Origin: Arthrobacter jiangjiafuii
GTDB lineage: Bacteria; Actinomycetota; Actinomycetes; Actinomycetales; Micrococcaceae
Length of the DNA: 64,000 bases
Assembly: GCF_018622995.1 (NCBI RefSeq)
Contig: NZ_CP076022.1
Location: 1,116,001 to 1,180,000 of the forward strand
Direction: 5' to 3'
In this document: piece after piece, positions 34,484 to 42,459 of the stretch
Position numbering within the stretch: the stretch's first letter is position 1
Layout: the number at the start of each line of letters is the position of its first letter
The notes under the pieces: generated by a model
What the model was told of the DNA's origin: nothing
Seen by the model: only the letters and a program-made list of their open reading frames with translations
Databases searched by the model: none
Program-made: the position numbers and the translations under genes

Positions 34484-34516
34484 GGATCCCGCGTAGCTGC
34501 CGGCTACGCGGGATCC
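34484..34516 (+). terminator. Hairpin after the first adhesin gene
   Basis: GGATCCCGCGTAGC (34484-34497) pairs perfectly with 34503-34516 around TGCCG. No T-tract. The same GGATCCCGC arm recurs in the terminator behind the second adhesin, as expected if gene and terminator were duplicated together. Confidence 0.65.
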
Positions 34517-34518
34517 TC

Positions 34519-34545
34519 CCGGTTCCGGCGCTCTGGTAGCCCCGG
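34519..34545 (+). repeat. Duplication scar: ectopic copy of the dgt 3' end
   Basis: Twenty-six of 27 bases equal 31801-31827, including codons for PALW and the stop of dgt, although no dgt frame precedes them here. It sits directly before the leader of the second adhesin gene, so a unit starting inside dgt and running through the first adhesin was duplicated in tandem. Confidence 0.8.
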
Positions 34546-34679
34546 CCCCCGGGTCGAAGGAAGGGATTTTCCGGCTGCTCTCTAGCCGTGGGAGCCACCG
34601 GCCGTTACCGTTTGGCGTTCAGAGTCTCCCGAGCCACTGTCGGGAGATGCCGGACGAACTAGCGCACCCGAGGATCCTG

Positions 34680-37600
34680 ATGAGCCGTCTGCAATCCCGT
34701 GTATTCCGTCCCCGCATTCGTTTCGGATTCCCGGCAGGGAATCGCAAGACCCGTTTGCGACGTTTCCTGGTGTTCCTGACAGGCCTGTTGCTGATGGCGG
34801 TTCCCCTGGCGGTGCCGGTCCAGGCTGCGGTCGATCCGGGGCCGCCTCCCAACGAGGCTCCCGCCTCGGACGCCGGCACTGACATTGTGATCACGTCCCT
34901 GGGCGAAGGACGACGGAACGTCCCCGGGGCGCTGCCGCCGCTCGGGACCACCTGGCCCATCGACGCGTATCCCACCACCATTCCGGCCGGTTACGAGCGA
35001 GAGACCGTGGGTTTCGCAGGGGTCATCAATACTCAGGAAGTGGACGGGACCACTACGGCCCAGATGTACTGCATCGATCTGCGCACCTCCACACGGGTGG
35101 GCATCGGGTATGAAAACGGCACCTGGGATGAATCCAACGTTCCCAATATCGGATATGTGAACCGGATCCTGAACACCTACTTTCCGAGTACGAATCTCCC
35201 TGCCGGTCCCGACAACAATAGGAAGGCCGCGGCCGTGCAGGCCGCCATCTGGTTCTTCACGGACGGCTACGTGGTCAATCCCACCAACGACCTCTATGCC
35301 CCGGTTGCACAGATCGTGAACGACACCATCGAGGCCGGGCCGCTGGAGGAACCGGACGCTCCCGATATCTCGATAACGCCTGCCAGTGCGGAAGCGCCGG
35401 TGACCGGGGTGGCCGGACCGTACACCGTGACGTCCGAGGCGGATGAAATCACCTTGACGGCCAGCGCCGGCTTCGGCCTCTTCGCCGACGCCGCAGGCAC
35501 CGTGCCAATCACCAACCCCGTGGCCAGCGGCACCCAGGTCTGGGTGCGGAGCGAGGGTGGAGGCACCGGGCCCGCCACCTTCAGTGCCCGGGCAACGGTG
35601 ACAGTTCCCACCGGCAATGTGTACCTCTACGACGGGGCGACACCCGGGCTGGACGCTGCCCAGAAACTGATCCTCGCGGACACCCGGGAACTGAGCTCCG
35701 CAGCCAGTGCCACGGCGACCTTCTACGAGGTCGGGTCCCTGACGGTTACCAAGTCAATAGAGGGTCCGGCCGCCGGCAGCCAGGGCGCAGTGGTCATCAG
35801 TATCGATTGCGGACCGGGATACCAGTTCACCTTCAACATCGACGCTGAATCCACCGGGGCGTCGTCGGAGACCTTCACCGACATTCCGGCGGGAACCGCC
35901 TGCACCATCACCGAGCCTACCAACGGCACCACTGCCAGTGTGCAGGTCAGCACTACCATTGTGCCCACCGTTGTCACCATCCCCTCGGGTTCAACGGCAA
36001 CGGCAACCGTTACGGACACGTACACCTTCACGCCGGGAACGCTGGTGGTCACCAAGACCAACATCGGCGAGGCCGCCGGCGCCCAGGGCGACGTGACAAT
36101 TTCCGTGGTCTGCACTCTGGGCGGTGCCACCGTACTGGACACCACTGTCACCATTCCGGCGGGAACCCTCATTCCGGAGGCAGCCGAATTCCCCGGCCTC
36201 GACGCCGGCACCAGCTGCACCGTGACGGAAACCGCCACGGGGGAGACCACGGCTGTGTCAGTCGAGGTGACAGGGGGAGGGACCGTGACGGTTCCGGCCG
36301 CAGGAAGTGTCACGGCGGCGCTGATCAATACCTACACCTTCAACGCCGGGACACTGGCGGTCCGCAAGGACATCGCCGGCACCGGTGCGGGGCGGCAGGG
36401 CGTCGTCACTTTGCAGGTGACCTGCTCCTCCGGCCTGAACCAAACCATTACCATCCCGGCCGGAACCGTTGACCCCACCACTGAAGAATTTACGGGCCTT
36501 CCCGCCGGGACCACCTGCACGGTCACAGAGACAGCGGACGGTGCGACCACCGCGGTGTCCGTCGTTACCGTGACTGACCCGGCGGGCGGGGCGGTAACCA
36601 TTCCCGCCGGTGACGGCGTCGAGGTCACGGTCACGGACACGTACACGGTCAACCCCGGAGCACTGGTCGTGAACAAGTCCATTGCGGGGGCGGCTGCGGG
36701 CCGGCAGGGCGATGTCACCCTGCAGGTCACCTGCACTCTGGAGAGCGCAGTTGTCGCAGAGGGTGAATTCACCGTCACTGCCGGTGCAACCGGAACCGTT
36801 CCGGCGGGCACCCTGACCGGCATTCCGGAAGGCGCGAGCTGCGCCGTCACCGAACCCGTCACGGGCGAGAGCACCGAAATAGGCGTGGTGGTGGATCTGC
36901 CTGATTCCGTAACCATCGCCGCAGGCATCACTGCCACGGCCACCGTGACGGACACGTACACGGAAAACCCTGGCTCCCTCATCGTCACCAAGGTGATTAC
37001 CGGTGAGGCCGCCGGAAACCAGGATGCGGTGGAAGTGGACGTCCTCTGCACCCTGGCCGGGCAAACGGTATTCTTCGAGACGTCGCAGATCCCAGCGGGA
37101 CAGACCGGAGAGGTGGGTGCGGAGTTCCTGAACATTCCCTCGGGCGCCTCCTGTGCCATTACTGAACCGGTCACCGGGGCTACCGAGTTTGTCCAGGTTG
37201 TCCCCGAGCTCCCGGCGGCGGTCACCATCACCCCCGGTAGCAGGGACACCGCCACGGTGACCAACACATACACCTTTACCCCCGGCACGCTGGCGGTTAC
37301 CAAGGAATTTGCCGGTGACGCGGCAGGAGCACAGGGCGAGGTAGTGCTGCAGGTGACCTGCGGACCGGACGGATCGGTCCTGAATGAAACCGTGACCATC
37401 CCCGCCGGGACCGCCGAAACGGTGACCACCAACTTCGAGGACCTGCCCGCCGGCACGGAATGCACGGTCACTGAAACCGAAAGCGGAGCCACCGCCACGG
37501 TCTCGGTGGACACCGTGATCAGCGATCCGGTCACTATCCCGGCTGCGGGCGGCGCGGAACTGACGGTCACCAACACGTACGGGTTCAACCCCGGCGCGCT

Positions 37601-38090
37601 GGTGGTCAGCAAGGTCATCACGGGGGCGGCAGCGGGTAACCAGGGAGAAGTTGTCCTGGAAGTCCGGTGCGGCACGGACGGGTCCGCTTTGGATGAAACG
37701 GTCACCATCCCGGCGGGCACCACGGGGGAGGTGACCACCGAATACGAAGGCCTGACGGCGGGCACTGAATGCACGGTGACGGAGTCCAGTACCGGCGCCA
37801 CCTCCACCGTGCTGGTGGAATCGGAGGTCCCGGAGCCGGTCATCGTGCCGGCCAGCGACACCGTTACGGCTGTTGTGACCAACACCTACAGCCCGGTGGT
37901 CGCTCCGACGCCGAAACCCACCCCGGCACCGGTCAAGCCGACCCGTGCGTATCTGCCCTCCACCGGTGCCAACGGAACCGTCGGCTTCCTCGCCGCCGGA
38001 GCCGGACTGCTCCTGGCCGGTGGCCTCGCAATGGCGGCCAGCCGCCGCAGGGCCAACATTGCGGAGGATGACAGCAGCCATCAGCAGTAA
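34680..38090 (+). CDS. Thioester-domain surface adhesin, LPXTG-anchored, seven Ig-like repeats
   Basis: 1136 residues, paralogue of the preceding gene. Signal peptide to about residue 49 (VPVQA), thioester domain with Cys131 (MYCIDL) and Gln187 (AVQAAIWFF), spaced 56 residues exactly as in the paralogue. The beta-rich linker domain is followed by seven DUF5979-type repeats of about 100 residues (each opening G-x-L-x-V-x-K and closing V-T-[DN]-T-Y), a Pro/Lys-rich wall-spanning segment, LPSTG (1092-1096), hydrophobic helix and SRRR tail. ATG 34680 has GAGGA 5 nt upstream; ATG 34647, 33 bp earlier, has no properly spaced site. The differing repeat number and anchor motif (LPSTG against LASTG) show divergence after duplication. 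Confidence 0.85.
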   Translation: MSRLQSRVFRPRIRFGFPAGNRKTRLRRFLVFLTGLLLMAVPLAVPVQAAVDPGPPPNEAPASDAGTDIVITSLGEGRRNVPGALPPLGTTWPIDAYPTTIPAGYERETVGFAGVINTQEVDGTTTAQMYCIDLRTSTRVGIGYENGTWDESNVPNIGYVNRILNTYFPSTNLPAGPDNNRKAAAVQAAIWFFTDGYVVNPTNDLYAPVAQIVNDTIEAGPLEEPDAPDISITPASAEAPVTGVAGPYTVTSEADEITLTASAGFGLFADAAGTVPITNPVASGTQVWVRSEGGGTGPATFSARATVTVPTGNVYLYDGATPGLDAAQKLILADTRELSSAASATATFYEVGSLTVTKSIEGPAAGSQGAVVISIDCGPGYQFTFNIDAESTGASSETFTDIPAGTACTITEPTNGTTASVQVSTTIVPTVVTIPSGSTATATVTDTYTFTPGTLVVTKTNIGEAAGAQGDVTISVVCTLGGATVLDTTVTIPAGTLIPEAAEFPGLDAGTSCTVTETATGETTAVSVEVTGGGTVTVPAAGSVTAALINTYTFNAGTLAVRKDIAGTGAGRQGVVTLQVTCSSGLNQTITIPAGTVDPTTEEFTGLPAGTTCTVTETADGATTAVSVVTVTDPAGGAVTIPAGDGVEVTVTDTYTVNPGALVVNKSIAGAAAGRQGDVTLQVTCTLESAVVAEGEFTVTAGATGTVPAGTLTGIPEGASCAVTEPVTGESTEIGVVVDLPDSVTIAAGITATATVTDTYTENPGSLIVTKVITGEAAGNQDAVEVDVLCTLAGQTVFFETSQIPAGQTGEVGAEFLNIPSGASCAITEPVTGATEFVQVVPELPAAVTITPGSRDTATVTNTYTFTPGTLAVTKEFAGDAAGAQGEVVLQVTCGPDGSVLNETVTIPAGTAETVTTNFEDLPAGTECTVTETESGATATVSVDTVISDPVTIPAAGGAELTVTNTYGFNPGALVVSKVITGAAAGNQGEVVLEVRCGTDGSALDETVTIPAGTTGEVTTEYEGLTAGTECTVTESSTGATSTVLVESEVPEPVIVPASDTVTAVVTNTYSPVVAPTPKPTPAPVKPTRAYLPSTGANGTVGFLAAGAGLLLAGGLAMAASRRRANIAEDDSSHQQ

Positions 38091-38107
38091 TCCGCAGTAG
38101 CAGTCAG

Positions 38108-38150
38108 AGAGGATCCCGCGCGGCCGGTGGCTGTGCGGGATCCTCTTTGT
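38108..38150 (+). terminator. Terminator after the second adhesin gene
   Basis: AGAGGATCCCGC (38108-38119) pairs with GCGGGATCCTCT (38135-38146), extended inward by wobble pairs, and is followed by TTGT. Shares the GGATCCCGC arm with the hairpin at 34484-34516. Confidence 0.7.
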
Positions 38151-38234
38151 GCGGGACCTTTCTGCACCGGACCCCCTGGGCGAGCCGCGCGTCACCCGCC
38201 GCGGCGTTAGGACAGGAAGAATAGACTGGGATGC

Positions 38235-40277
38235 ATGGCCGGTCTGATTAAACGCGAAGATATTGACGAAGTACGCTCCCGCACCGACATCAAGGCCGTT
38301 ATTGACGGCTACGTGACGCTGAAGTCCGCCGGCATCGGCTCCTACAAGGGTCTGTGCCCGTTCCACGACGAGCGCTCCCCGTCCTTCCACGTCCGTCCGC
38401 AGGTGGGGTCCTACCATTGCTTCGGCTGTGGGGAGAGCGGCGACGTCATCTCCTTCGTGCAGAAGATGGACCACGGCACCTTCTCCGAAACGGTGGAGAA
38501 GCTCGCCGCCCGGCTCGGCTACGAGCTGCACTATGAAGACGGCGGCACCGGCCCGCGGCGCGAAGACGTGGGCAAGCGCCAGCGCCTGCTGGACGCCCAC
38601 AAGATCGCCGCCGAGTTCTTCGCCACCCAGCTGCGCACTCCCGGAGCCCAGGCCGGCCGCGACTTCCTGCAGGAGCGCGGCTTCGACCCGGCAGCGGCAG
38701 CGCACTTCGGCGTCGGCTACGCCCCGCAGGGCTGGGACTCGCTGCTCAAGCACCTCACCGACAAGGGCTTCACCCGTGATGAGCTCGCCGGCACCGGCAT
38801 GTTCTCCACCGGCTCCGACGCCTCGCGGTTCTATGACCGCTTCCGCGGCCGCCTGATCTGGCCCATCCGCGACCTCACCGGCGCCGTCATCGGCTTCGGT
38901 GCCCGCAAGCTCTACGAAGACGACCAGGGCCCCAAATACCTGAACACCCCCGAGACCCAGCTCTACAAGAAGTCCCAGGTGCTCTACGGCATCGACCTGG
39001 CCAAACGGTCCATCGCCAAGGAGCGGCAGATCGTCGTCGTCGAGGGCTACACCGACGTCATGGCCTGCCACCTCGCCGGGATCACCACCGCCGTCGCGAC
39101 CTGCGGCACCGCCTTCGGCGAGGACCACGTCAAGATCGCCCGCCGGCTGCTTTCCGACGACGGCAGCGGGGGAGAGGTCATCTTCACCTTCGACGGCGAC
39201 GCCGCCGGGCAGAAGGCAGCACTGCGCGCCTTCGAGGATGACCAGCGCTTCACCGCGCAGACCTACGTCGCCGTGGACCCCGAGGGCATGGACCCCTGCG
39301 ACATCCGGCAGAAGCACGGCGACGCCGCCGTCGCCGAACTGGTCCGCTCCCGCCGTCCGCTGTTCGAGTTCGCCATCCGCTCCACGCTGCGCAAGTTCGA
39401 CCTGAACACCGTTGAAGGCCGGGTGCAGGCACTGCGCGCGGCCGCTCCGGTGGTCGCCGAGATCCGCGATCCGGCGATGCGCCCGGCTTACGCCCGCGAG
39501 CTCGCCGGCTGGCTGGGCATCGACGTCGACGAGGCGGCCCGCGCCGTCGCCTCGGCCGGCAAGCGGCTGCGCGAGGGTGCCGGGCACGGCAAGCCGCAGG
39601 GCAAGGCTTCGCACGGCATGGTCTCTTCCCACGGCGTTGCAGGGCACGACGGCGCCCGCGGCTCCCAGCGCGAGTCCCGTGACGGGCGGGGGCAGCAGAA
39701 CCACCAGCCGCAGGGACAGCAGCATGGCCAATCCGGTGGCTTCGCGCAGCAGGGTGGCTTTGCACAGCAGGTCCCGGAGCCGGTCCTGGAGCAGCCCGCG
39801 TTCCTGCGGCCCGACCCGCGGGACCCGGCCGCGCGGATGGAACGCCAGGCACTGGAGGTTGCCCTGCAGCAGCCGGGAATGCTGGACGAGGGGCAGTGGG
39901 AGCGGTTCAAGGCGGCCCGCTTCTCCGTACCGGCCTATCTGGCGGTGCACAACGCCATCATTGCCGCCGGCCACGCAGGAACGGCTCCGGCCCAGTGGGT
40001 GGAACAGGTCCGCGAGGAACTGCCCGACACACTGCGCGACTTCGTCAGCGAACTGGCGGTCACCCCGCTGCACGCCCGCGACAATGACGGCCTGGCGCGC
40101 TACTGCCGCGACATCCTCAACCGGCTCTTCGAACTGCAGGTCACGCATCTGAAGGCCGAGAAGCTGGGCCAGCTGCAGCGGCTGGATCCGTCCGCGGACC
40201 CGGCCCTGTTCCAGCAGCTGAACCGTGAACTTATGGAGCTGGAAATGCAGCGCCGCGCACTGCGCGAAGACCAGTAG
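38235..40277 (+). CDS. dnaG: DNA primase
   Basis: 680 residues. Synthesises RNA primers at the replication fork with DnaB. N-terminal CHC2 zinc domain: Cys41, His44, Cys62 and Cys65 in GLCPFHDERSPSF ... YHCFGCGESGD. RNA-polymerase/TOPRIM core: Glu270 in VVVEGYTDVMACH and Asp320/Asp322 in FTFDGDAAGQ. A His/Gln/Gly-rich linker (about 448-515) joins the C-terminal DnaB-binding helical domain (525-680). ATG 38235 lies 7 nt after TAGACT (38222-38227), a leaderless-type start. Normally next to dgt; here separated from it by the adhesin pair. Confidence 0.96.
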   Translation: MAGLIKREDIDEVRSRTDIKAVIDGYVTLKSAGIGSYKGLCPFHDERSPSFHVRPQVGSYHCFGCGESGDVISFVQKMDHGTFSETVEKLAARLGYELHYEDGGTGPRREDVGKRQRLLDAHKIAAEFFATQLRTPGAQAGRDFLQERGFDPAAAAHFGVGYAPQGWDSLLKHLTDKGFTRDELAGTGMFSTGSDASRFYDRFRGRLIWPIRDLTGAVIGFGARKLYEDDQGPKYLNTPETQLYKKSQVLYGIDLAKRSIAKERQIVVVEGYTDVMACHLAGITTAVATCGTAFGEDHVKIARRLLSDDGSGGEVIFTFDGDAAGQKAALRAFEDDQRFTAQTYVAVDPEGMDPCDIRQKHGDAAVAELVRSRRPLFEFAIRSTLRKFDLNTVEGRVQALRAAAPVVAEIRDPAMRPAYARELAGWLGIDVDEAARAVASAGKRLREGAGHGKPQGKASHGMVSSHGVAGHDGARGSQRESRDGRGQQNHQPQGQQHGQSGGFAQQGGFAQQVPEPVLEQPAFLRPDPRDPAARMERQALEVALQQPGMLDEGQWERFKAARFSVPAYLAVHNAIIAAGHAGTAPAQWVEQVREELPDTLRDFVSELAVTPLHARDNDGLARYCRDILNRLFELQVTHLKAEKLGQLQRLDPSADPALFQQLNRELMELEMQRRALREDQ

Positions 40278-40363
40278 GACGGACGGCGGGGAGGCGCCAA
40301 AATCCGCGCAACCGCACCGATTTCGCTTCCCCGCAAAACCTCTGTAGAGTAGGACACGCGCTT

Positions 40364-40436
40364 TCCTCCGTAGCTCAATTGGCAGAGCATTCGACTGTTA
40401 ATCGAAGGGTTACTGGTTCAAGTCCAGTCGGAGGAG
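40364..40436 (+). tRNA. tRNA-Asn (anticodon GTT)
   Basis: Full cloverleaf of 73 nt: acceptor TCCTCCG/CGGAGGA, D-arm GCTCAATTGGCAGAGC, anticodon stem TTCGA/TCGAA with loop CTGTTAA (GTT at 40397-40399), T-arm ACTGG-TTCAAGT-CCAGT. CCA is not encoded. TAGAGT at 40345-40350 is a plausible -10. Confidence 0.95.
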
Positions 40437-40442
40437 CAAAAA

Positions 40443-40490
40443 GGAAGGACCCGCGTCCGGCAGCTTGCCGGACGCGGGTCCTTCCCTTTT
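40443..40490 (+). terminator. Strong terminator after first tRNA-Asn
   Basis: A perfect 19-bp stem (40443-40461 with 40467-40485), 5-nt loop AGCTT, followed by CTTTT. Confidence 0.9.
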
Positions 40491-40577
40491 AACCGTGAGT
40501 GGGGACCGGTTGAGATCCAGAACACGTTCCCCCGTGCACTGGCATCCCAAAAAGCCTGTATAGTAGAACTCGCGCTT

Positions 40578-40650
40578 TCCTCCGTAGCTCAATTGGCAGA
40601 GCATTCGACTGTTAATCGAAGGGTTACTGGTTCAAGTCCAGTCGGAGGAG
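40578..40650 (+). tRNA. tRNA-Asn (anticodon GTT), second copy
   Basis: Identical over all 73 nt to the copy at 40364-40436; GTT at 40611-40613. The 10 bases before it (CGCGCTTTCC region) and the -10 (TATAGT 40559-40564, against TAGAGT) are also similar, so the transcription unit was duplicated with its promoter. Confidence 0.95.
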
Positions 40651-40658
40651 CAAACAGG

Positions 40659-40699
40659 CTCCCCGGCCAGCTGAAATGCTGGCCGGGGAGTCTTTTTTT
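40659..40699 (+). terminator. Terminator after second tRNA-Asn
   Basis: CTCCCCGGCCAGC (40659-40671) pairs perfectly with 40678-40690 around TGAAAT, followed by TCTTTTTTT. Textbook intrinsic terminator, unrelated in sequence to the one behind the first copy. Confidence 0.92.
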
Positions 40700-41052
40700 G
40701 ACCCGTTTTCTGGCGGATTCCGCGCCGGCACCAGGGCAAAATTCCGCCGCTTCCTCTCGCCGTTTCCTCCCGGCGCAGCACCGGAAACCGCAGCTGACGT
40801 GGGCGGGGGGCCGCACCGACATGTAATGCCTGCTGGAAAACGTGATTCCGGTTACACTGGCACCGTAGTCCGCCGCTGACGGCAGCTCTGGATATTCCCC
40901 GGAGCCCGCCCCCGGCCTGCTGCAGGCAAACCATCCTGTTGCCTCGAATCCGTGGCCCCGCCCTCGGATTCCGCCGCGCCTTTCCCGACACCGGTCCGAC
41001 CCGGCCCTCGGAGCGCGGCCCTTCCCGGCACCGTTGAACAGGAGCTTGAGCC
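40700..41052. other. Gene-free interval before malic enzyme, with CRP-like site
   Basis: No ORF with coding character in 353 bp. CGTGATTCCGGTTACA at 40841-40856 matches eight of ten fixed positions of TGTGA-N6-TCACA and could be a CRP/GlxR-type site in the malic enzyme promoter region. AGGAG just before the gene is its ribosome-binding site. Confidence 0.4.
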
Positions 41053-42219
41053 ATGACCGCACGCGTGAACACCCAACAGCCCATCAGTACCGAAGACATC
41101 TTCGCCTCGCACGAGGGAGGAAAGCTCTCGGTCGAGCCGCGGCTGCCACTGGATTCCAGCCGCGCCCTCTCCATCGCCTACACGCCCGGCGTCGCCCAGG
41201 TCAGCCGCGCCATCGCCGCTGATCCGGGCCTCGCCGCCAGCCACACCTGGGCCTCCCGGCTGGTGGTGGTGGTCAGCGACGGCACCGCCGTCCTAGGCCT
41301 GGGAGACATCGGGCCGGCCGCATCGCTTCCGGTCATGGAAGGGAAATCGGCGCTCTTCAAGGCCTTCGGCGGATTGAATTCCATTCCGCTGGTCCTGGAC
41401 ACCACGGATGTGGACGAGATCATCGAGACCCTGGTCCGGCTGCGCCCCAGCTTCGGCGCAGTGAACCTCGAGGACATCTCCGCTCCACGCTGCTTCGAAC
41501 TGGAACAGCGGCTGATCGAAGCCCTGGACTGCCCGGTGATGCATGACGACCAGCACGGCACGGCGATCATGGTGCTGGCGGCCCTGCGGAACGCCGCGCG
41601 GGTCACCGGGCGCACACCGGAAAACATGCGGGTGGTGATCTCCGGAGCAGGAGCAGCCGGCGTCGCCTGCGCCAACATCCTCCTGGAAGCCGGCATTGCG
41701 GATGTGGTGGTGCTGGATTCCCGCGGCATCCTCTCCGCCGCCCGCGATGACCTGACGCCCGTCAAGACGGATCTGGCGGCACGGACGAATCCCCGTGCCG
41801 TGCACGGCACAGCCGCCGAGGCGCTGGCCGGCGCCGATGTGTTCATCGGCGTCTCCTCCGGCACCGTGGATGAAGCCATCCTCTCGACCATGGCCCCGGA
41901 AGGCATCATCTTTGCCCTGTCCAACCCCGACCCTGAGGTGCACCCTGTCGTGGCGGCCCGGTATGCCGCAGTCGTTGCCACAGGACGCAGCGATTTCCCG
42001 AACCAGATCAACAACGTGCTGGCCTTTCCCGGGGTTTTCCGCGGCGCCCTGGACAGTGGCGCACGCCGGATCACCGCTGCCATGAAGGTGGCCGCAGCCA
42101 CGGCAATTGCCGACCTCGTCGGCGACGACCTCGCCCCCGACTGCATCATCCCCAGTCCGCTGGACCCGCGCGTCGCACCGGCCGTCGCCGCAGCGGTGGC
42201 CGCCGCCGTCGTCCGCTAG
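41053..42219 (+). CDS. NAD(P)-dependent malic enzyme
   Basis: 388 residues, short bacterial form. Oxidatively decarboxylates L-malate to pyruvate, linking the TCA cycle with pyruvate and NAD(P)H supply. Key segments: SIAYTPGVAQVSRAIAADP (41-59) with the catalytic Tyr, VVSDGTAVLGLGDIGPAASLPVMEGKSALFK with the catalytic Lys, VNLEDISAPRCFELE and MHDDQHGTAI metal ligands, and Rossmann GAGAAGVACANILL. Cofactor preference is not certain from sequence. ATG 41053 follows AGGAG. A weak CRP-like site lies about 200 bp upstream. Confidence 0.93.
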   Translation: MTARVNTQQPISTEDIFASHEGGKLSVEPRLPLDSSRALSIAYTPGVAQVSRAIAADPGLAASHTWASRLVVVVSDGTAVLGLGDIGPAASLPVMEGKSALFKAFGGLNSIPLVLDTTDVDEIIETLVRLRPSFGAVNLEDISAPRCFELEQRLIEALDCPVMHDDQHGTAIMVLAALRNAARVTGRTPENMRVVISGAGAAGVACANILLEAGIADVVVLDSRGILSAARDDLTPVKTDLAARTNPRAVHGTAAEALAGADVFIGVSSGTVDEAILSTMAPEGIIFALSNPDPEVHPVVAARYAAVVATGRSDFPNQINNVLAFPGVFRGALDSGARRITAAMKVAAATAIADLVGDDLAPDCIIPSPLDPRVAPAVAAAVAAAVVR

Positions 42220-42260
42220 CCCGGCCCGCGCCGTCGCGCCCTGAGCGCCACACACATTCC

Positions 42261-42304
42261 GCCGGCAGGCCCCGCAGTTCAAAAGCGGGCCTGCCGGTTC
42301 TTGT
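42261..42304 (+). terminator. Terminator after malic enzyme
   Basis: CCGGCAGGCCCCGC pairs with GCGGGCCTGCCGG (one bulged C) around AGTTCAAAA, followed by TTCTTG. Confidence 0.75.
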
Positions 42305-42459
42305 GCGGGCGGGGGAGTCCGGGCTGTCGCCCTACTGACGTGGCGGAATGCCGCCCTACGGGTTCCCACTGCCGCCCGCCGTGCCTAGGGTTATGCGTAG
42401 GATTAGTGGGTTTGGGTGGAATATTTCGATTACGACGACGAGAGACAGAGGGACCTTCC

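Noticed and set aside
36258-40148. Very long open frame (about 1300 codons) on the minus strand
   Set aside because: It runs antisense to the second adhesin and dnaG, whose domains and starts are clear. Such frames arise in GC-rich genes because stop codons are rare in that phase; its translation is low-complexity Gly/Arg/His sequence with no family.
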